Below are positions 9,061 through 17,280 of a stretch of DNA of 17,280 nucleotides, one piece after another (within the stretch, counting starts at the first letter, position 1; each line of letters begins with the position of its first letter). The stretch spans positions 1 through 17,280 of the forward strand of contig JAHBMJ010002415.1 in the NCBI GenBank assembly GCA_018398765.1, given 5' to 3'. A program made the translations under genes and the position numbers. This DNA is from Chromera velia. Lineage: Eukaryota; Sar; Chromeraceae. The notes beneath the pieces are model-generated. The model was not told the origin of the DNA, did no database searches, and was given only the letters and a program-made list of their open reading frames with translations.

Positions 9061-9555
9061 AGAACAAGAACAAACAGACGGACAGACACTACAAGTTGAT
9101 TTCGAGAGAGAAACAAGCGCAGACTGATAAACACGCATAAAGGCAGGCGCAGGTAGGCAGGCAGATGTGTAGAGAGAGGTGTAAAGTTTTCTTTTCCCTT
9201 ATGGGCACTTACAGATTCTTTCCCGACGTTTCCTTTTTCTTGTTGACTCAGACAAGGACTGTCAGAGAGATTGAGGCCTGTCGAGAAAAGAAAAGCCAGC
9301 GGGGATGAGGAAAAACTTGTGAAGGTGCCTGGTTGTGTTTTCAGCAATCAAGTCGACAGCCAGAGAAATTCTATGATCTTCTGTTAGTTTCCTTCCTTTT
9401 CCACCTGTCCTTCTCCTTTCTTCTTGCACATATTTACAGCGTCAGTCAGCGCTTATACACGAAAGCTGCCGGGCAGTTTCATCAACCAAATAATTCTGAG
9501 CACATACGCTACCGAGTGTCAAAAAATAATCGAAGCCCATCAAAGTCCCGACCCA
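9061..9555. other. Spacer and likely 3' UTR of the YEATS gene
   Basis: Mixed-composition DNA downstream (minus sense) of the YEATS stop codon. It begins at the microsatellite side with short ACAG and AACAAG runs. No coding signal on either strand is convincing. Confidence 0.4.
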
Positions 9556-10527
9556 TCAGCCCTTCATGAGAGACAGAAAGTCCCCCTCGTCATCATCTAC
9601 GTCCATCGCACCGCTGCTGTCCCCCCCCACACCGGGGGCGGCAGCCTGAGGAGGCGGGGGAGCACCTCCCCATGTACCGGGAGCAGGACTGTATCGACAC
9701 AGCACCGGTCTCCCAGAAGAGGAAGACGAAGAGGAGGAGGAGGAGGAGGAAGGTCCCCCTCCTTGTTCCTCCTCTCCACTCCCCATCAGCAATCGGAAGA
9801 GGGCCAACTCAGCAGGAGTGAATTTCTTGAAATAAGGGCCATACAACCCCTTCTCCAGATTGTCCAGGTAGATCCTCACCTCTTCCCAGTGGAGTTGCAA
9901 CTTTTCCCTCTCGCTCTTCAGCCTCGTCTGAGCTTCGTCCATTAACATCTTGTCTACATTGCCTGAACACTCCAGTGCCCTCGCAAAGTGACGGCTGAGT
10001 CTGTGGGGAGGTTGCATCGGTCTGAGGCCGTTCAGTACTGCTTTCACTTCAGGGGAGGGGTCACGAAATATCAATTCGTCATAGGACTCAGATGCCACAC
10101 ACGCCTCATGGATGGGTGCTGAGCCTTGGAGACGGGAGATGGGAACTGGTTGGATCCTCTGGATCTCAGACTCATCAGCTTGGAGACGGAGAGAGTGACG
10201 AAGCTCTACCGACTCCAGGCCAGGTAGACGGAAGTGGATATTGACGTAGACGTCAAACTCGCCCCAACAGGACCAGGACGTCTCGAAAGGTTGGGACTCT
10301 ACTTTTCGCTCATGGTCGTCGATCGTGTTGTGAAGAGAGAAGGTGACATACTCGACCAAACCACTCAAGTCACAACCCCCGAGGGTGCGAAGGAGGCAAA
10401 TGATGTGGTGAGTATCTCTGCAATTCTTTTTCTTTTTTTGCTTTTTCTTAAAGTCTTCGTCTGTCAGAAGGAAGGCGTAAGTCCCGACAACGACAGAGAG
10501 ACGCTCCATGCCTTTCACAGACGCCAT
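9556..10527 (-). CDS. GAS41: YEATS-domain chromatin protein, GAS41/Yaf9 type
   Basis: Intact 323-residue frame starting MASVKGMERLSVVVGTYAFL, which matches the family's opening strand. GGCDLSGLVEYVTFSLH (50-66) and PFETSWSCWGEFDVYVNIHF (80-99) are YEATS core strands, and VASESYDELIFRDP (144-157) matches the signature directly after the domain in GAS41/Yaf9. Then come a helical segment (about 175-250, including HWEEVRIYLDNLEKGLYGPY), a serine run and an acidic end (DVDDDEGDF). Family members bind acylated histone H3 lysines and bring SWR1/TIP60-type remodelling complexes to chromatin; a nuclear role is expected. Odd points: a lysine-rich insert (27-34), loss of the usual Trp after H40, and Ile69 and Cys87 at reader-pocket positions. 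The Ser/acidic tail replaces part of the usual coiled coil. The ATG at 10527 is the natural start. No intron is needed, unlike its neighbours. Divergent from the gene at 11058. Confidence 0.88.
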   Translation of the reverse strand: MASVKGMERLSVVVGTYAFLLTDEDFKKKQKKKKNCRDTHHIICLLRTLGGCDLSGLVEYVTFSLHNTIDDHERKVESQPFETSWSCWGEFDVYVNIHFRLPGLESVELRHSLRLQADESEIQRIQPVPISRLQGSAPIHEACVASESYDELIFRDPSPEVKAVLNGLRPMQPPHRLSRHFARALECSGNVDKMLMDEAQTRLKSEREKLQLHWEEVRIYLDNLEKGLYGPYFKKFTPAELALFRLLMGSGEEEQGGGPSSSSSSSSSSSSGRPVLCRYSPAPGTWGGAPPPPQAAAPGVGGDSSGAMDVDDDEGDFLSLMKG

Positions 10528-11057
10528 TCTGTCCGCGCAATTGGACGAAACGGAAAATCAAATCAAACGGACGAGCGGTTACTGAAAGCGCTCGGGATTC
10601 AACGATGGCGGTTTGGAACATGTTTGGAACTTCACTCAGAAGACGTTACTACCATTCTTCAATGCATGTGAGTCACAGTGAGTGACAATCCGTGCACATT
10701 CCGTGCACGATCTGTAAGCGCCGCGGCTGCGGGGAGGCATGGGGATGGCATGGGGATCTGCACGGGGAATGCGCGACTCGCTACGCTTTCCGGGGCCATT
10801 ATAAATCCCGTCTTCGTAGGAGGCGCGCGCCTCCGCAGATATCCTTCCCGTCTCCAACAAATCATGCCATATATATGAATCGGGCCCCTCGTTTGAAAGT
10901 GCGGTGCGTGTCATGGTTGGGTTTCAACACCACACCAGCTTGTTCATATGTATCGTTTCATGCAGTGAGAGGCCCGCACAGAAATTTGATTGCAGTGCAA
11001 GAAAGAAAGAAAGAAAGAAAAAAAAAATGTTTTGCCAGTCACTGCCGTCTCCCCACA
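10528..11057. promoter_or_regulatory. Divergent intergenic region, probable bidirectional promoter
   Basis: 530 bp separate the YEATS start (minus) from the 11058 start (plus). It contains two GTGCAC palindromes 11 bp apart (10692-10697 and 10703-10708) inside a direct repeat TCCGTGCAC, and a tandem 11-bp repeat GGCATGGGGAT at 10736-10757. A TATA-like ATATATAT lies at 10869-10876, and a GAAA run at about 11000-11025 precedes the plus-strand gene. GTGCA(C) is a known target of some apicomplexan AP2 factors; use here is inference. The paired 11-bp spacing puts the sites on one DNA face. Confidence 0.4.
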
Positions 11058-11979
11058 ATGGCCGCCCGCGCTCTGGTTGTTTCCCTCAACATCGACGGTG
11101 GCATTTGTGTCATCTGGCTTCCGGGAGAGGTTTGTTTGAAGTTCTGAAGAGTGATGGGTATCGCATCCAGCTAGCGAAATACTGAGAGTGCCCCTTCTTT
11201 TTGACGGATGTGTTTTTTTATGGCGTCTCTGCTCATCTATGCTTGCAGGGAACTCCACTGGCGACCACGGAATTCGCTCTCTCCCCGGAGCCGATCGACG
11301 TTGATCTGCTCTTCCCCACGGTAGGTCAGCAGATACGCACGCCTGCTTGTTGTTGGTAAACTTGAACTCAGCTTTTCTTTCGTATCGAGAGTTCCGTCTA
11401 TGTGTGTCCGTCCCTATTTCTGTCCTCAGCTGCCTCTTCCCGTCTCCATCTCATTCCGTCTCTATCGATATTGCCATCTCCGTTTACCCATGAGGTATTT
11501 GATTCCTCTTTCGTTTTCTTTCACCCACATACTCTTCTGTTCTATCTGTTTCGTCGACATGGGAAAGAAGCGTTGTCTGAAAGCCCCTGCAAGGGACCGT
11601 AAGAGAGGAAATGGACGTAACCCTGCCCCTGTCTTTGTGCTTCTGCAGGAGGTGGTCGGGGCAGCGCCCCCCAATATTCTGGTGCCTGCCTGCGCGGCCC
11701 TCGAGGCGACGATTCGGACCCACATGGAGGGTCTGAAGGCGGCGGGGTTGTTTTTTTGGAAGGAGGTGTCGTTTGACGTGGATCCGTCGACTTGGGAGGC
11801 CAACTACGTGGCGTCAGTATTTTTGTTTCTGTGTCCTTCTCTCTGTCCTCCCTCTTCCTCTCTGATTTCTTTCTACATTCTTCCATTTGGTCGTTTCTTC
11901 TTTGCCGTTCTTCAGCGTCTCTTCGTCCTTCTCACTATCTGAATGGCTGACCAAGTCTTTTCTGCTTCGTCTTGAATGA
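11058..11979 (+). CDS. Unrecognised 123-residue protein encoded by four exons
   Basis: Exons 11058-11129 (72 nt), 11249-11320 (72 nt), 11649-11812 (164 nt) and 11916-11979 join in frame. Donors are GTTTGT, GTAGGT and GTCAGT. Acceptors end TTGCAG, CTGCAG and TTCAG; the last two introns are pyrimidine-rich. The start ATG lies in a good context (CACAATGG). The product begins MAARALVVSLNIDGGICVIW, continues with a Pro/acidic stretch (ALSPEPIDVDLLFP), a helical centre (VPACAALEATIRTHMEGL) and an aromatic strand (GLFFWKEVSFDV), and ends EWLTKSFLLRLE. No signal peptide or membrane span is evident. I do not recognise the family; the alternating strand and helix pattern suggests a small globular alpha/beta protein. 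The last exon is the least certain, because a retroelement fossil starts 235 bp downstream and the original 3' end could have been lost. Confidence 0.6.
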
Positions 11980-12213
11980 TGATATCGTTCTGATTTTTTG
12001 CTCCGCCCACTTCTTTTCGTCTGAGCACACGGGGGTCCTTTGAGGAAGTTTCTCATTTTATTTGCAAGGACTTTGTGTTCCTTCCGTGCATACCACTATT
12101 ATGCACTCACTCATTTTCTCTCTGTTTATGCTCCGGCAGAACCCACTCTTTCCTCCTTTCTTGTTTCAAGTTCTCATCGTTGAACTTCGTCTCCTGTTAT
12201 TCTTTTTCTGGCA
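11980..12213. other. Pyrimidine-rich spacer
   Basis: Presumed 3' UTR of the 123-residue gene followed by T/C-rich DNA. It ends in a good splice-acceptor-like tract (TTATTCTTTTTCTGGCAG) exactly where reverse-transcriptase homology begins. Confidence 0.35.
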
Positions 12214-13509
12214 GCCTGTTCCAAATTCCTGCAACACGAATGGAAGTTTGTGGCGCGGGTAGTGTCAGGGGCGGGGGGGCAGATGGGGTAGCTGGAAGGC
12301 ACGATAAGAGACCGCCTCATCCCCGCCCTGATGAAAGGACGACGGAATGGAGGGCCCCCCACCCAGCACGACGTATGGCTGAGAGACGTTGCCGCCCTCC
12401 CGGTCCGACTGCTAGGCCTAGGCATCCCCAAACCCACCGAATCAGCGGATAGGGACTGTAAGACCTGAGCCGCAGCCAGTGAAGCGATCACAGAGGCCAT
12501 CCTTCGCGGAGAGGACATAGACGCAGACGAGCACGTGAAGAGGGGGCAGAAAACAAGGGCAGCCCACAAAGAAGCAGTAAAAAAAGCAGTAGAGAAGGAG
12601 TGGGAGAGGTTAGGTAGCCAGTCAGGGCAGGTAGCCAGTGAGAACCAGTGTGAGGAAGTCAGGCAGTCAAAAGAAAAGAGGCAGTCAGGATGACTGACGG
12701 CCACCCCCCTGAAGGAATACGGAATGAATCTCAGCCCAGACAAATTCCGGGATGCGATGACAATCCGATATCAGGGGAGGGTAGGGGGGGAGAAGAGCAG
12801 ATGTGGGGGATATGGGAGAAGGTGGAGTCTGCAACACGCCCTTAACTGCCCAGTAGAGGGACTGCCCACGCTGCGACATGACGAAGTCAACCGCACATGG
12901 GCGAGTCTAGCTGCAGCGGAAGCATACCCCGTGGGAGCGGTTCACGTAAAGGAGCCGATCATTAGGGAGGAAGAGGAGGTGCAGGGATGTCCGGCGCTAA
13001 GGGGGGACTTCTAAGTCCGGGGGGCCTATGCTCTACAGAGGCTGGCAATTTTTGATATCAGGGTGATGAACCCACACGCCGCCTCGAGGGAGAAGGTGAC
13101 CTGAACTCAAGCCCTCAAAGCAGCAGCAGAAGAAAAGAAGAGGAAACATGGGCAGGCAAGCACGGACAGAGTGTGTGACTTCACCCGACTCGTGAGTGCG
13201 GTCGACGGGACGATGGAGAGGGAGGCTAAGATGTTCTTGAAGAGGGTGGCAGAGCGATTGAGTGAGAAATGGGGACAACACGTGAGCAAGACGTGCGGCC
13301 AGATCCGAGCCCGACTGCAGATTGCCTACCTGAAAGCGGCAAACGCGTGTATTCGGGGGACCAGAGGAGTGCAGGGAGAGGGCTTGGAGGAAGGAGGAGT
13401 AGGCAGTATGCTAGTCATGACTAAGGGACAGGAAGTACTTAGCAAATACCGAAGAAGGCATTCGGACAGAGGAGCGTCAAGTATGAGGTCGCACGAGAGA
13501 GAGAGCTAG
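12214..13509 (+). pseudogene. Decayed reverse-transcriptase polyprotein C-terminus with nuclease-like domain
   Basis: One plus-strand frame of 432 codons, interrupted by stops at 12289 (TAG), 12466 (TGA), 12691 (TGA), 13012 (TAA) and 13102 (TGA), but with no frameshift. Motifs in order: FLQHEWKFVARVVSG, IRDRLIPALM, LPVRLLGLGIPKPTESAD, LTATPLKEYGMNL, FRDAMTIRY, HALNCPVEGLPTLRHDEV, a long acidic stretch, [55 protein letters not shown] and ACIRGTRG. This series matches, from memory of the family, the region after the polymerase core in a widespread eukaryotic retroelement pol family. Its last part, with D-x-R after a hydrophobic strand, looks like a PD-(D/E)XK-type nuclease. The polymerase core (YxDD) is absent, so this is a 5'-truncated, dead copy. 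The exact element clade is not assigned. Confidence 0.75.
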
Positions 13510-13596
13510 CAGTGAGAGCAGTAACCAGGACAGAAGGAAGAGATGAAAAACGTATAGGCCAGATGCTAGGAACAAACTTTAAGTGAATGCCCTCCC

Positions 13597-13793
13597 AGTA
13601 ATTTAAAGTAATTTAAAGCAATTCACAATAATTTAAAATGATTTAGAACAGTAAAATAGATAGTAAACTAAAGTAATGTAGAAAACTAAATTACTAATTT
13701 TGGTCAACCTTTGAAGGTCGATTTCTCGTCACAAATTTAAATTGAATACTTTAAATCACTAAGCTGAATTACTCTAAATTACCTTGAATTACT
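13597..13793. repeat. Short AT-rich element with 30-bp imperfect terminal inverted repeats
   Basis: The 30 bp at 13597-13626 match the reverse complement of 13764-13793 at 25 of 30 positions, four of the five differences being transitions. Each arm is itself built of AGTAATTTAA-like subrepeats. The roughly 137-bp interior is AT-rich. It resembles a degraded MITE or a small foldback element; no target-site duplication is visible. Confidence 0.55.
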
Positions 13794-14270
13794 CGTTAAA
13801 ATTAGTCAAACTTGCAGGGTATTTATAAACTTACATTTGTGATCATTTCTGCATGTATGCATGTTTTATTTCAATTTCTTTATTGTTAGTTTTTTTATGT
13901 TTATTTAAAAACAATACTTTAAAAACTTTAAAAATTAGATTAAAATGACAGTTTTTTTAAACCCATATTCGTTTTTCACTTTCATATAAGTTTTTTTTAA
14001 TTCTTTTATTTTGTTTTTTGCTTTTTTCAAAAAAAAAAAAAAAACTTAAAAAAAAAAAATATGTACTGTCATACAGAAAAAAAAATAAATTCTTCATGCA
14101 TGGCTCATAGATAAATTATGATTTTCCTAGTAATTTTTAACAAAAGATCAGATCTTATTATTAAGGTTCTATAGGCATTCATTAACTATATATTTTAATA
14201 TGAGACTGATTGTATGATAATTTGTGTCTTTATATATGTAATTACATATACAACTAGTGATTTATTGTAT
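13794..14270. other. AT-rich island with poly(T) and poly(A) runs
   Basis: Composition changes abruptly from the GC-balanced flanks to long T and A runs (for example 13990-14060) without any coding potential. A decamer TTGTATGATA occurs twice (about 14211 and 14266). It could be a matrix-attachment-like spacer, an inserted AT-rich element, or organelle-derived DNA; none can be chosen from the sequence alone. Confidence 0.5.
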
Positions 14271-14488
14271 GATATTTGCCACGCAGTTGCTGCCAGTGTC
14301 TGCCTTGCACATGCAGATGCGGAAAAACAAGTGAGCATCAGCCAAGGATGCGTGCAAGCAGGAATTAATTATATCATATCGCTCGATCTCGTGCATGACC
14401 GACATATGCCCCGTCTGCCTTTTCCCCCTTCAAGTTGACTGTTTTCTCGATAAGCCGTTCGGCATGCTTGCAAACCGTATCGAGTTGG
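14271..14488. other. Spacer with a possible alternative last exon of the minus-strand gene
   Basis: On the minus strand a frame after the AG near 14490 encodes LDTVCKHAERLIEKTVNLK and then VGHARDRAI before a stop near 14374. It could be the real C-terminal exon of the gene to its right, but the preceding acceptor has a poor pyrimidine tract and no phase-matched strong donor was found. Confidence 0.25.
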
Positions 14489-14604
14489 TCACTGTAGTGC
14501 CGATCCCTGGAGCACCTGCCCTCTGATGCGTGCGTGCAGTCTCCGTTGCTCACTGTAGTGCCGATCCCTGGAGCACCTGCCCTCTGATGCGTGCGTGCAG
14601 TCTC
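14489..14604. repeat. 61-bp tandem duplication, two copies
   Basis: TCACTGTAGTGCCGATCCCT begins at 14489 and again at 14550. The copies are almost identical through GTGCGTGCAGTCTC and diverge only at the end of each unit. The near-identity implies a recent duplication. Confidence 0.9.
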
Positions 14605-14681
14605 TCCGTCTTCAGTTAAAAGAGTTCCTCCCTGTCGTCCCAATCCTGCCCCTCCCTTCCCTTCCCTTCCCTTCCGTGCCC

Positions 14682-16930
14682 TCAAGAGACTGCACACAGA
14701 GAGGCGAAACCGACATGCAGTCTGCGGGTCGATTGGACGAGCGAATCGGCCACACACACGCAGGGAGACCCGACCACGTGGGTCGTCCAGGGAATCACAG
14801 AGTTGGCAAACACAGCCTTGAGCTGGCTAATCGTCAGACCTCCAAACATCTGCAAGCAGTGGGCGTACATACCTGCCAAAGAGAGACAGCGAAGGATGAG
14901 CGACGATGTGCGAAGAAATCGATTTCTACAAAAGAATCCGTCTTTTGCCGCTTTTTTCTCTGTGTGTGTGCATCTACATGAATGTCTTTCATGTCGCTCG
15001 CTACACAGCCACAGAGATCAGCTGAGCCAGAAGGAGTGGCGTGAACGAAGAATTTCTGACGGAAGGAAAGAGGCGGAAGCGAAAAAAGAAGAGAAGAGAG
15101 ACATTGGGGGAAAATGCTGTCACACACTCCGTCACTCAAAGCTGTTGGCGTCACGTGTGTATCTCTTTTCGCGGTCAAACGCATGCACACGCAAGCGAAA
15201 ATAATCTGCGCGCACGCGCGTGCAACCACAAAAATCAATTAGTGCATGTGCGTGAAGTGTGCACGACCATTGTGATTGACCCAAGCCAGACGTCGTCTTT
15301 CAGCTAGTCTGTCAGATTGAAGCGTCTTTGCATCGGACAGTCACAAAGACAAAGACCGTGAAAGAAGGTATAGCGCAGTGAAGTACCTGTAGCCTAATCT
15401 CCTTCCAAAAACTATGCTTTAAAACCGAAAATTCGAAAAAGGAAGAGAGACTGACCGAGCCTCCAGGCACGACCTCCGTGCTCAGTTCCTCGAGTCTGTA
15501 CTGGAACAGAGACCCGTACGTAGTCGCTGCCTGCTGGCCCGTCCCCGCAACGCTTGCGACCTGTTGAAGCATTCGGCCTCCGAGGGCCTCCAGATTCCGC
15601 ATCACCTGCAGAGAAGAGGCACACCAGAGAAGTTCAAAAGCAGAGGGAAAGAGATCAACAGACGATGTTTTTATTGACGGTTCGCACGACTGCAGAGAAG
15701 AAGAGAGAAAAGAAAAGGTGGCAAGAAAGGAGCCCGAAGGACACACACGAAAAAGTATGCAGTCGGGGAAATGAGGTGGTCCCTCGGTACATGGCCCATA
15801 TATACTCACAAAAGAATCGACTGGCAGATTTTTCATGACTCACTTACTCACTCACTCACTCACCCCCTTGCTGCCTCCTTGGAAGATGTTCATCTTCTCG
15901 TCGTAGCCGTCCACGATCTTTGCGACTGCACAGGTCATCTCATCGCTCTTTCCGAGAGAAGGGGTTCCGAACTCGCCCCACTGCATCCATCAACCAACAG
16001 AAACATCACACCGTGTCAATGCACAAAATCACGCACAAGTTCAAAGCCTACCCAACCCAAATTTTTTGGGCTTAGAGAAAGACACTTGAAGAGACTTGAA
16101 ATAGCGACCCCAAAACAAAAAGGGGAAGCGAGAGGCAAAAGCGTACAAAAATGAAATGCTCCCCGCGTCCCACCCGCAGAAGCAATCAATCCATGAGAAA
16201 GATTTGAAAGAATTATGGAACATCCAAACACCTACCGTTTGTTGTCCAAGATTGAATCGAGGAACGAAAGGAGCGGTCTGTCCGGGATGTCCAGTGTTCC
16301 CTTTAACGAACGGTCCAGGCCGTCTGGCCAGAAGGAACCACGAGACAGTCCAGAACGGCCGCTGGTTGCCGCTGCCCTGGTTGCCCTGAATGGCTAGGTC
16401 ACGGTGGCACACAGAGACACAGGGCACATACGATCTGTCGTTTTGGAGCGTTTGCTGCAACAGTGGGTTGGCAGGGATGAAGTGATCAGGAAGGACAATG
16501 CCCCCTTCATCGGAGGGCACCTTTGCGAGCGTGGATCCAGGAGGGACGTCGTTGAGGACCTCCAGAGTCAAATTGATCGTGGAGGGCTGAGAAAGGGGAT
16601 GGACAAACATGTTCTGTTGCTCCCAGCAGAAGTTACGCACATCGACACCCGCCTTGCCCTCCGAGATCTTCTCTGTCCGTCCGACGTTGGTTGAACTTCT
16701 CTTGGAGGTCTCTGAGACAGTCACCTTGACTGAAGGGTGGATGTGCTGCCCCGGATTCCCGAAGTTTTTGATTGCGTCGATGCGGACAATCAGGAACGCC
16801 CTCGGGTTGTCCTTATCTGCCTTGTACGAGTCCGTGAAGCAGGCAGCGTAGCGAATTGCAGGGAGGAAAAAGTTCTCGATGTCCGCTGTCGTCACACCAG
16901 GCAGCTTCCCCGGGATGGCTTCCGAGTAGA
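14682..16930 (-). CDS. Multi-exon gene, 3' part; possible C2-like domain protein, unrecognised
   Basis: Minus-strand exons with matching phases: 16930-16236, 15980-15864, 15605-15456 and 14849 to a stop at 14682. Donors are GTAGGT, GTGAGT and GTCAGT. The first listed acceptor follows a long pyrimidine tract free of AG. The first exon contains GVTTADIENFFLPAIRYAA, then RAFLIVRIDAIKNFGNPG, HPSVKVTVSETS and NLTLEVLNDVPPGS, a strand pattern reminiscent of a C2 domain, then a Gly/Pro-rich part (FVKGNTGHPGQTAPFVPRF). Later exons give WGEFGTPSLGKSDEMTC, a helical EALGGRMLQQVASVAGTGQQ, and MFGGLTISQLKAVFANSVIP. No acidic calcium-binding cluster is clear, so the C2 call is weak. The 5' end lies upstream, probably beyond the window. 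The tail after IPWTTH is poorly conserved in style and the true stop may differ. Confidence 0.6.
15841..15863 (-). repeat. GTGA microsatellite that is itself a splice donor
   Basis: Immediately after the exon ending at 15864, the intron begins GTGAGTGAGTGAGTGAGTAA on the coding strand. The 5' splice site is the first unit of a small GTGA array, so several frameshifted donors lie 4 nt apart. Confidence 0.8.
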
Positions 16931-17280
16931 CTCCGGATTGCGTAGGGGTCGAGGAGGCCGACAAGGAAGGAAGGAAGGAAGCAAAGAAGGAAAGCAGAGA
17001 GAAAGAAAGAAATGGAAGTTCAGAGGGCAGATTGGATTGAGTGAATCAGAAACGAGAGCGAGGTGCTGAAGGGAGAAAAAGTAGGCAGAGGCGGAAAAGG
17101 AATGTAAGAGGGTGGTAGCGGAAGTGAAGAAACAAGGAGAAAGGAAAGGGAAGAAAGCTTTCCTCAAGGCCCAAAGCTCTCTCTCTGGGGAATGCTAAAG
17201 TGACTTAGGACTCGAAGACGGGCTGCATACTTCACCCCTTTCTCTTCGCCAGTTCCATCACATTTCTCTCCCCCCCCCCC
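16931..17280 (-). other. Intron or upstream region of the C2-like gene
   Basis: On the minus strand the stretch next to the exon at 16930 is a long polypyrimidine tract with CTTC repeats (16962-17020), typical of a 3' intron end. Farther up, a short open frame near 17170-17270 (KYAARLRVLSHFSIPQRESF) could be part of the preceding exon, but no phase-matched junction was found. The window ends in a poly-C run at 17271-17280. Confidence 0.4.

Noticed and set aside
8238-9347. Very long minus-strand frames rich in Phe, Leu and Ser (three overlapping frames)
   Set aside because: All are translations of the polypurine/polypyrimidine microsatellite; similar content in every frame shows no codon selection.
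10405-10475. Plus-strand intron-like stretch (GTGAGTATC donor, long pyrimidine tract, AAAG/CAG acceptors)
   Set aside because: It lies inside the minus-strand YEATS coding region, whose alignment to the family is ungapped from THH to WGEF. Without transcript data, an antisense spliced RNA is not supported.
14489-14604. Possible CRISPR-like repeat/spacer unit
   Set aside because: Two adjacent copies without spacers in eukaryotic DNA; a simple tandem duplication explains it.
16156-16694. Several plus-strand frames over 16156-16694
   Set aside because: They are antisense to the exon 16236-16930, which has matched splice sites and a protein-like sequence.

Overview
The window reads as nuclear DNA of a eukaryote with intron-rich genes. 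GT..AG introns can be placed exactly in three genes, long microsatellites sit inside and between genes, and fragments of three or more retroelement types are present. The mixture (ribonuclease-inhibitor-type LRR protein, YEATS chromatin reader, decayed retroelements, many GTCAGT-like splice donors, TGCATGCA and GTGCAC boxes upstream of genes) resembles a chromerid or other alveolate alga such as Chromera velia. That placement is inference from style, not a database match.

Layout from left to right. Positions 1-219 (minus) hold the start of a retrotransposon integrase core that runs off the window. Positions 438-5385 (minus) hold a large leucine-rich-repeat gene that I could assemble from five exons, one of them a 40-nt micro-exon. 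It has a 1437-nt intron filled by a 470-bp (GTGA)n array and an apparent one-base frameshift near its 3' end. Positions 6673-7115 are a large foldback palindrome. It is followed by the decayed C-terminus of a LINE-type retrotransposon (to 7769) and that element's likely 3' tail, with two stem-loops and a short TAATCC repeat (to 8217). Positions 8452-9060 are a polypurine microsatellite.

Positions 9556-10527 (minus) encode an intact GAS41/Yaf9-type YEATS protein whose acyl-lysine pocket looks altered. It is divergently arranged, over a 530-bp shared upstream region, with a four-exon plus-strand gene (11058-11979) for a 123-residue protein I do not recognise. Positions 12214-13509 are a fossil of a reverse-transcriptase polyprotein C-terminus. 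Its reading frame holds for about 1.3 kb with no indels but has five in-frame stops. Next comes a strongly AT-rich island (about 13597-14270) bounded on its left by a small inverted-repeat element, then a 61-bp tandem duplication.

Positions 14682-16930 (minus) are the 3' part of a multi-exon gene with a possible C2-like domain. One of its splice donors has itself expanded into a GTGA microsatellite.

No operon-like cooperation is evident. The only relationship that suggests shared regulation is the divergent YEATS/123-residue gene pair. The most unusual features are the donor-motif microsatellites, the large palindrome, the stop-riddled but indel-free retroelement, and the altered YEATS pocket.
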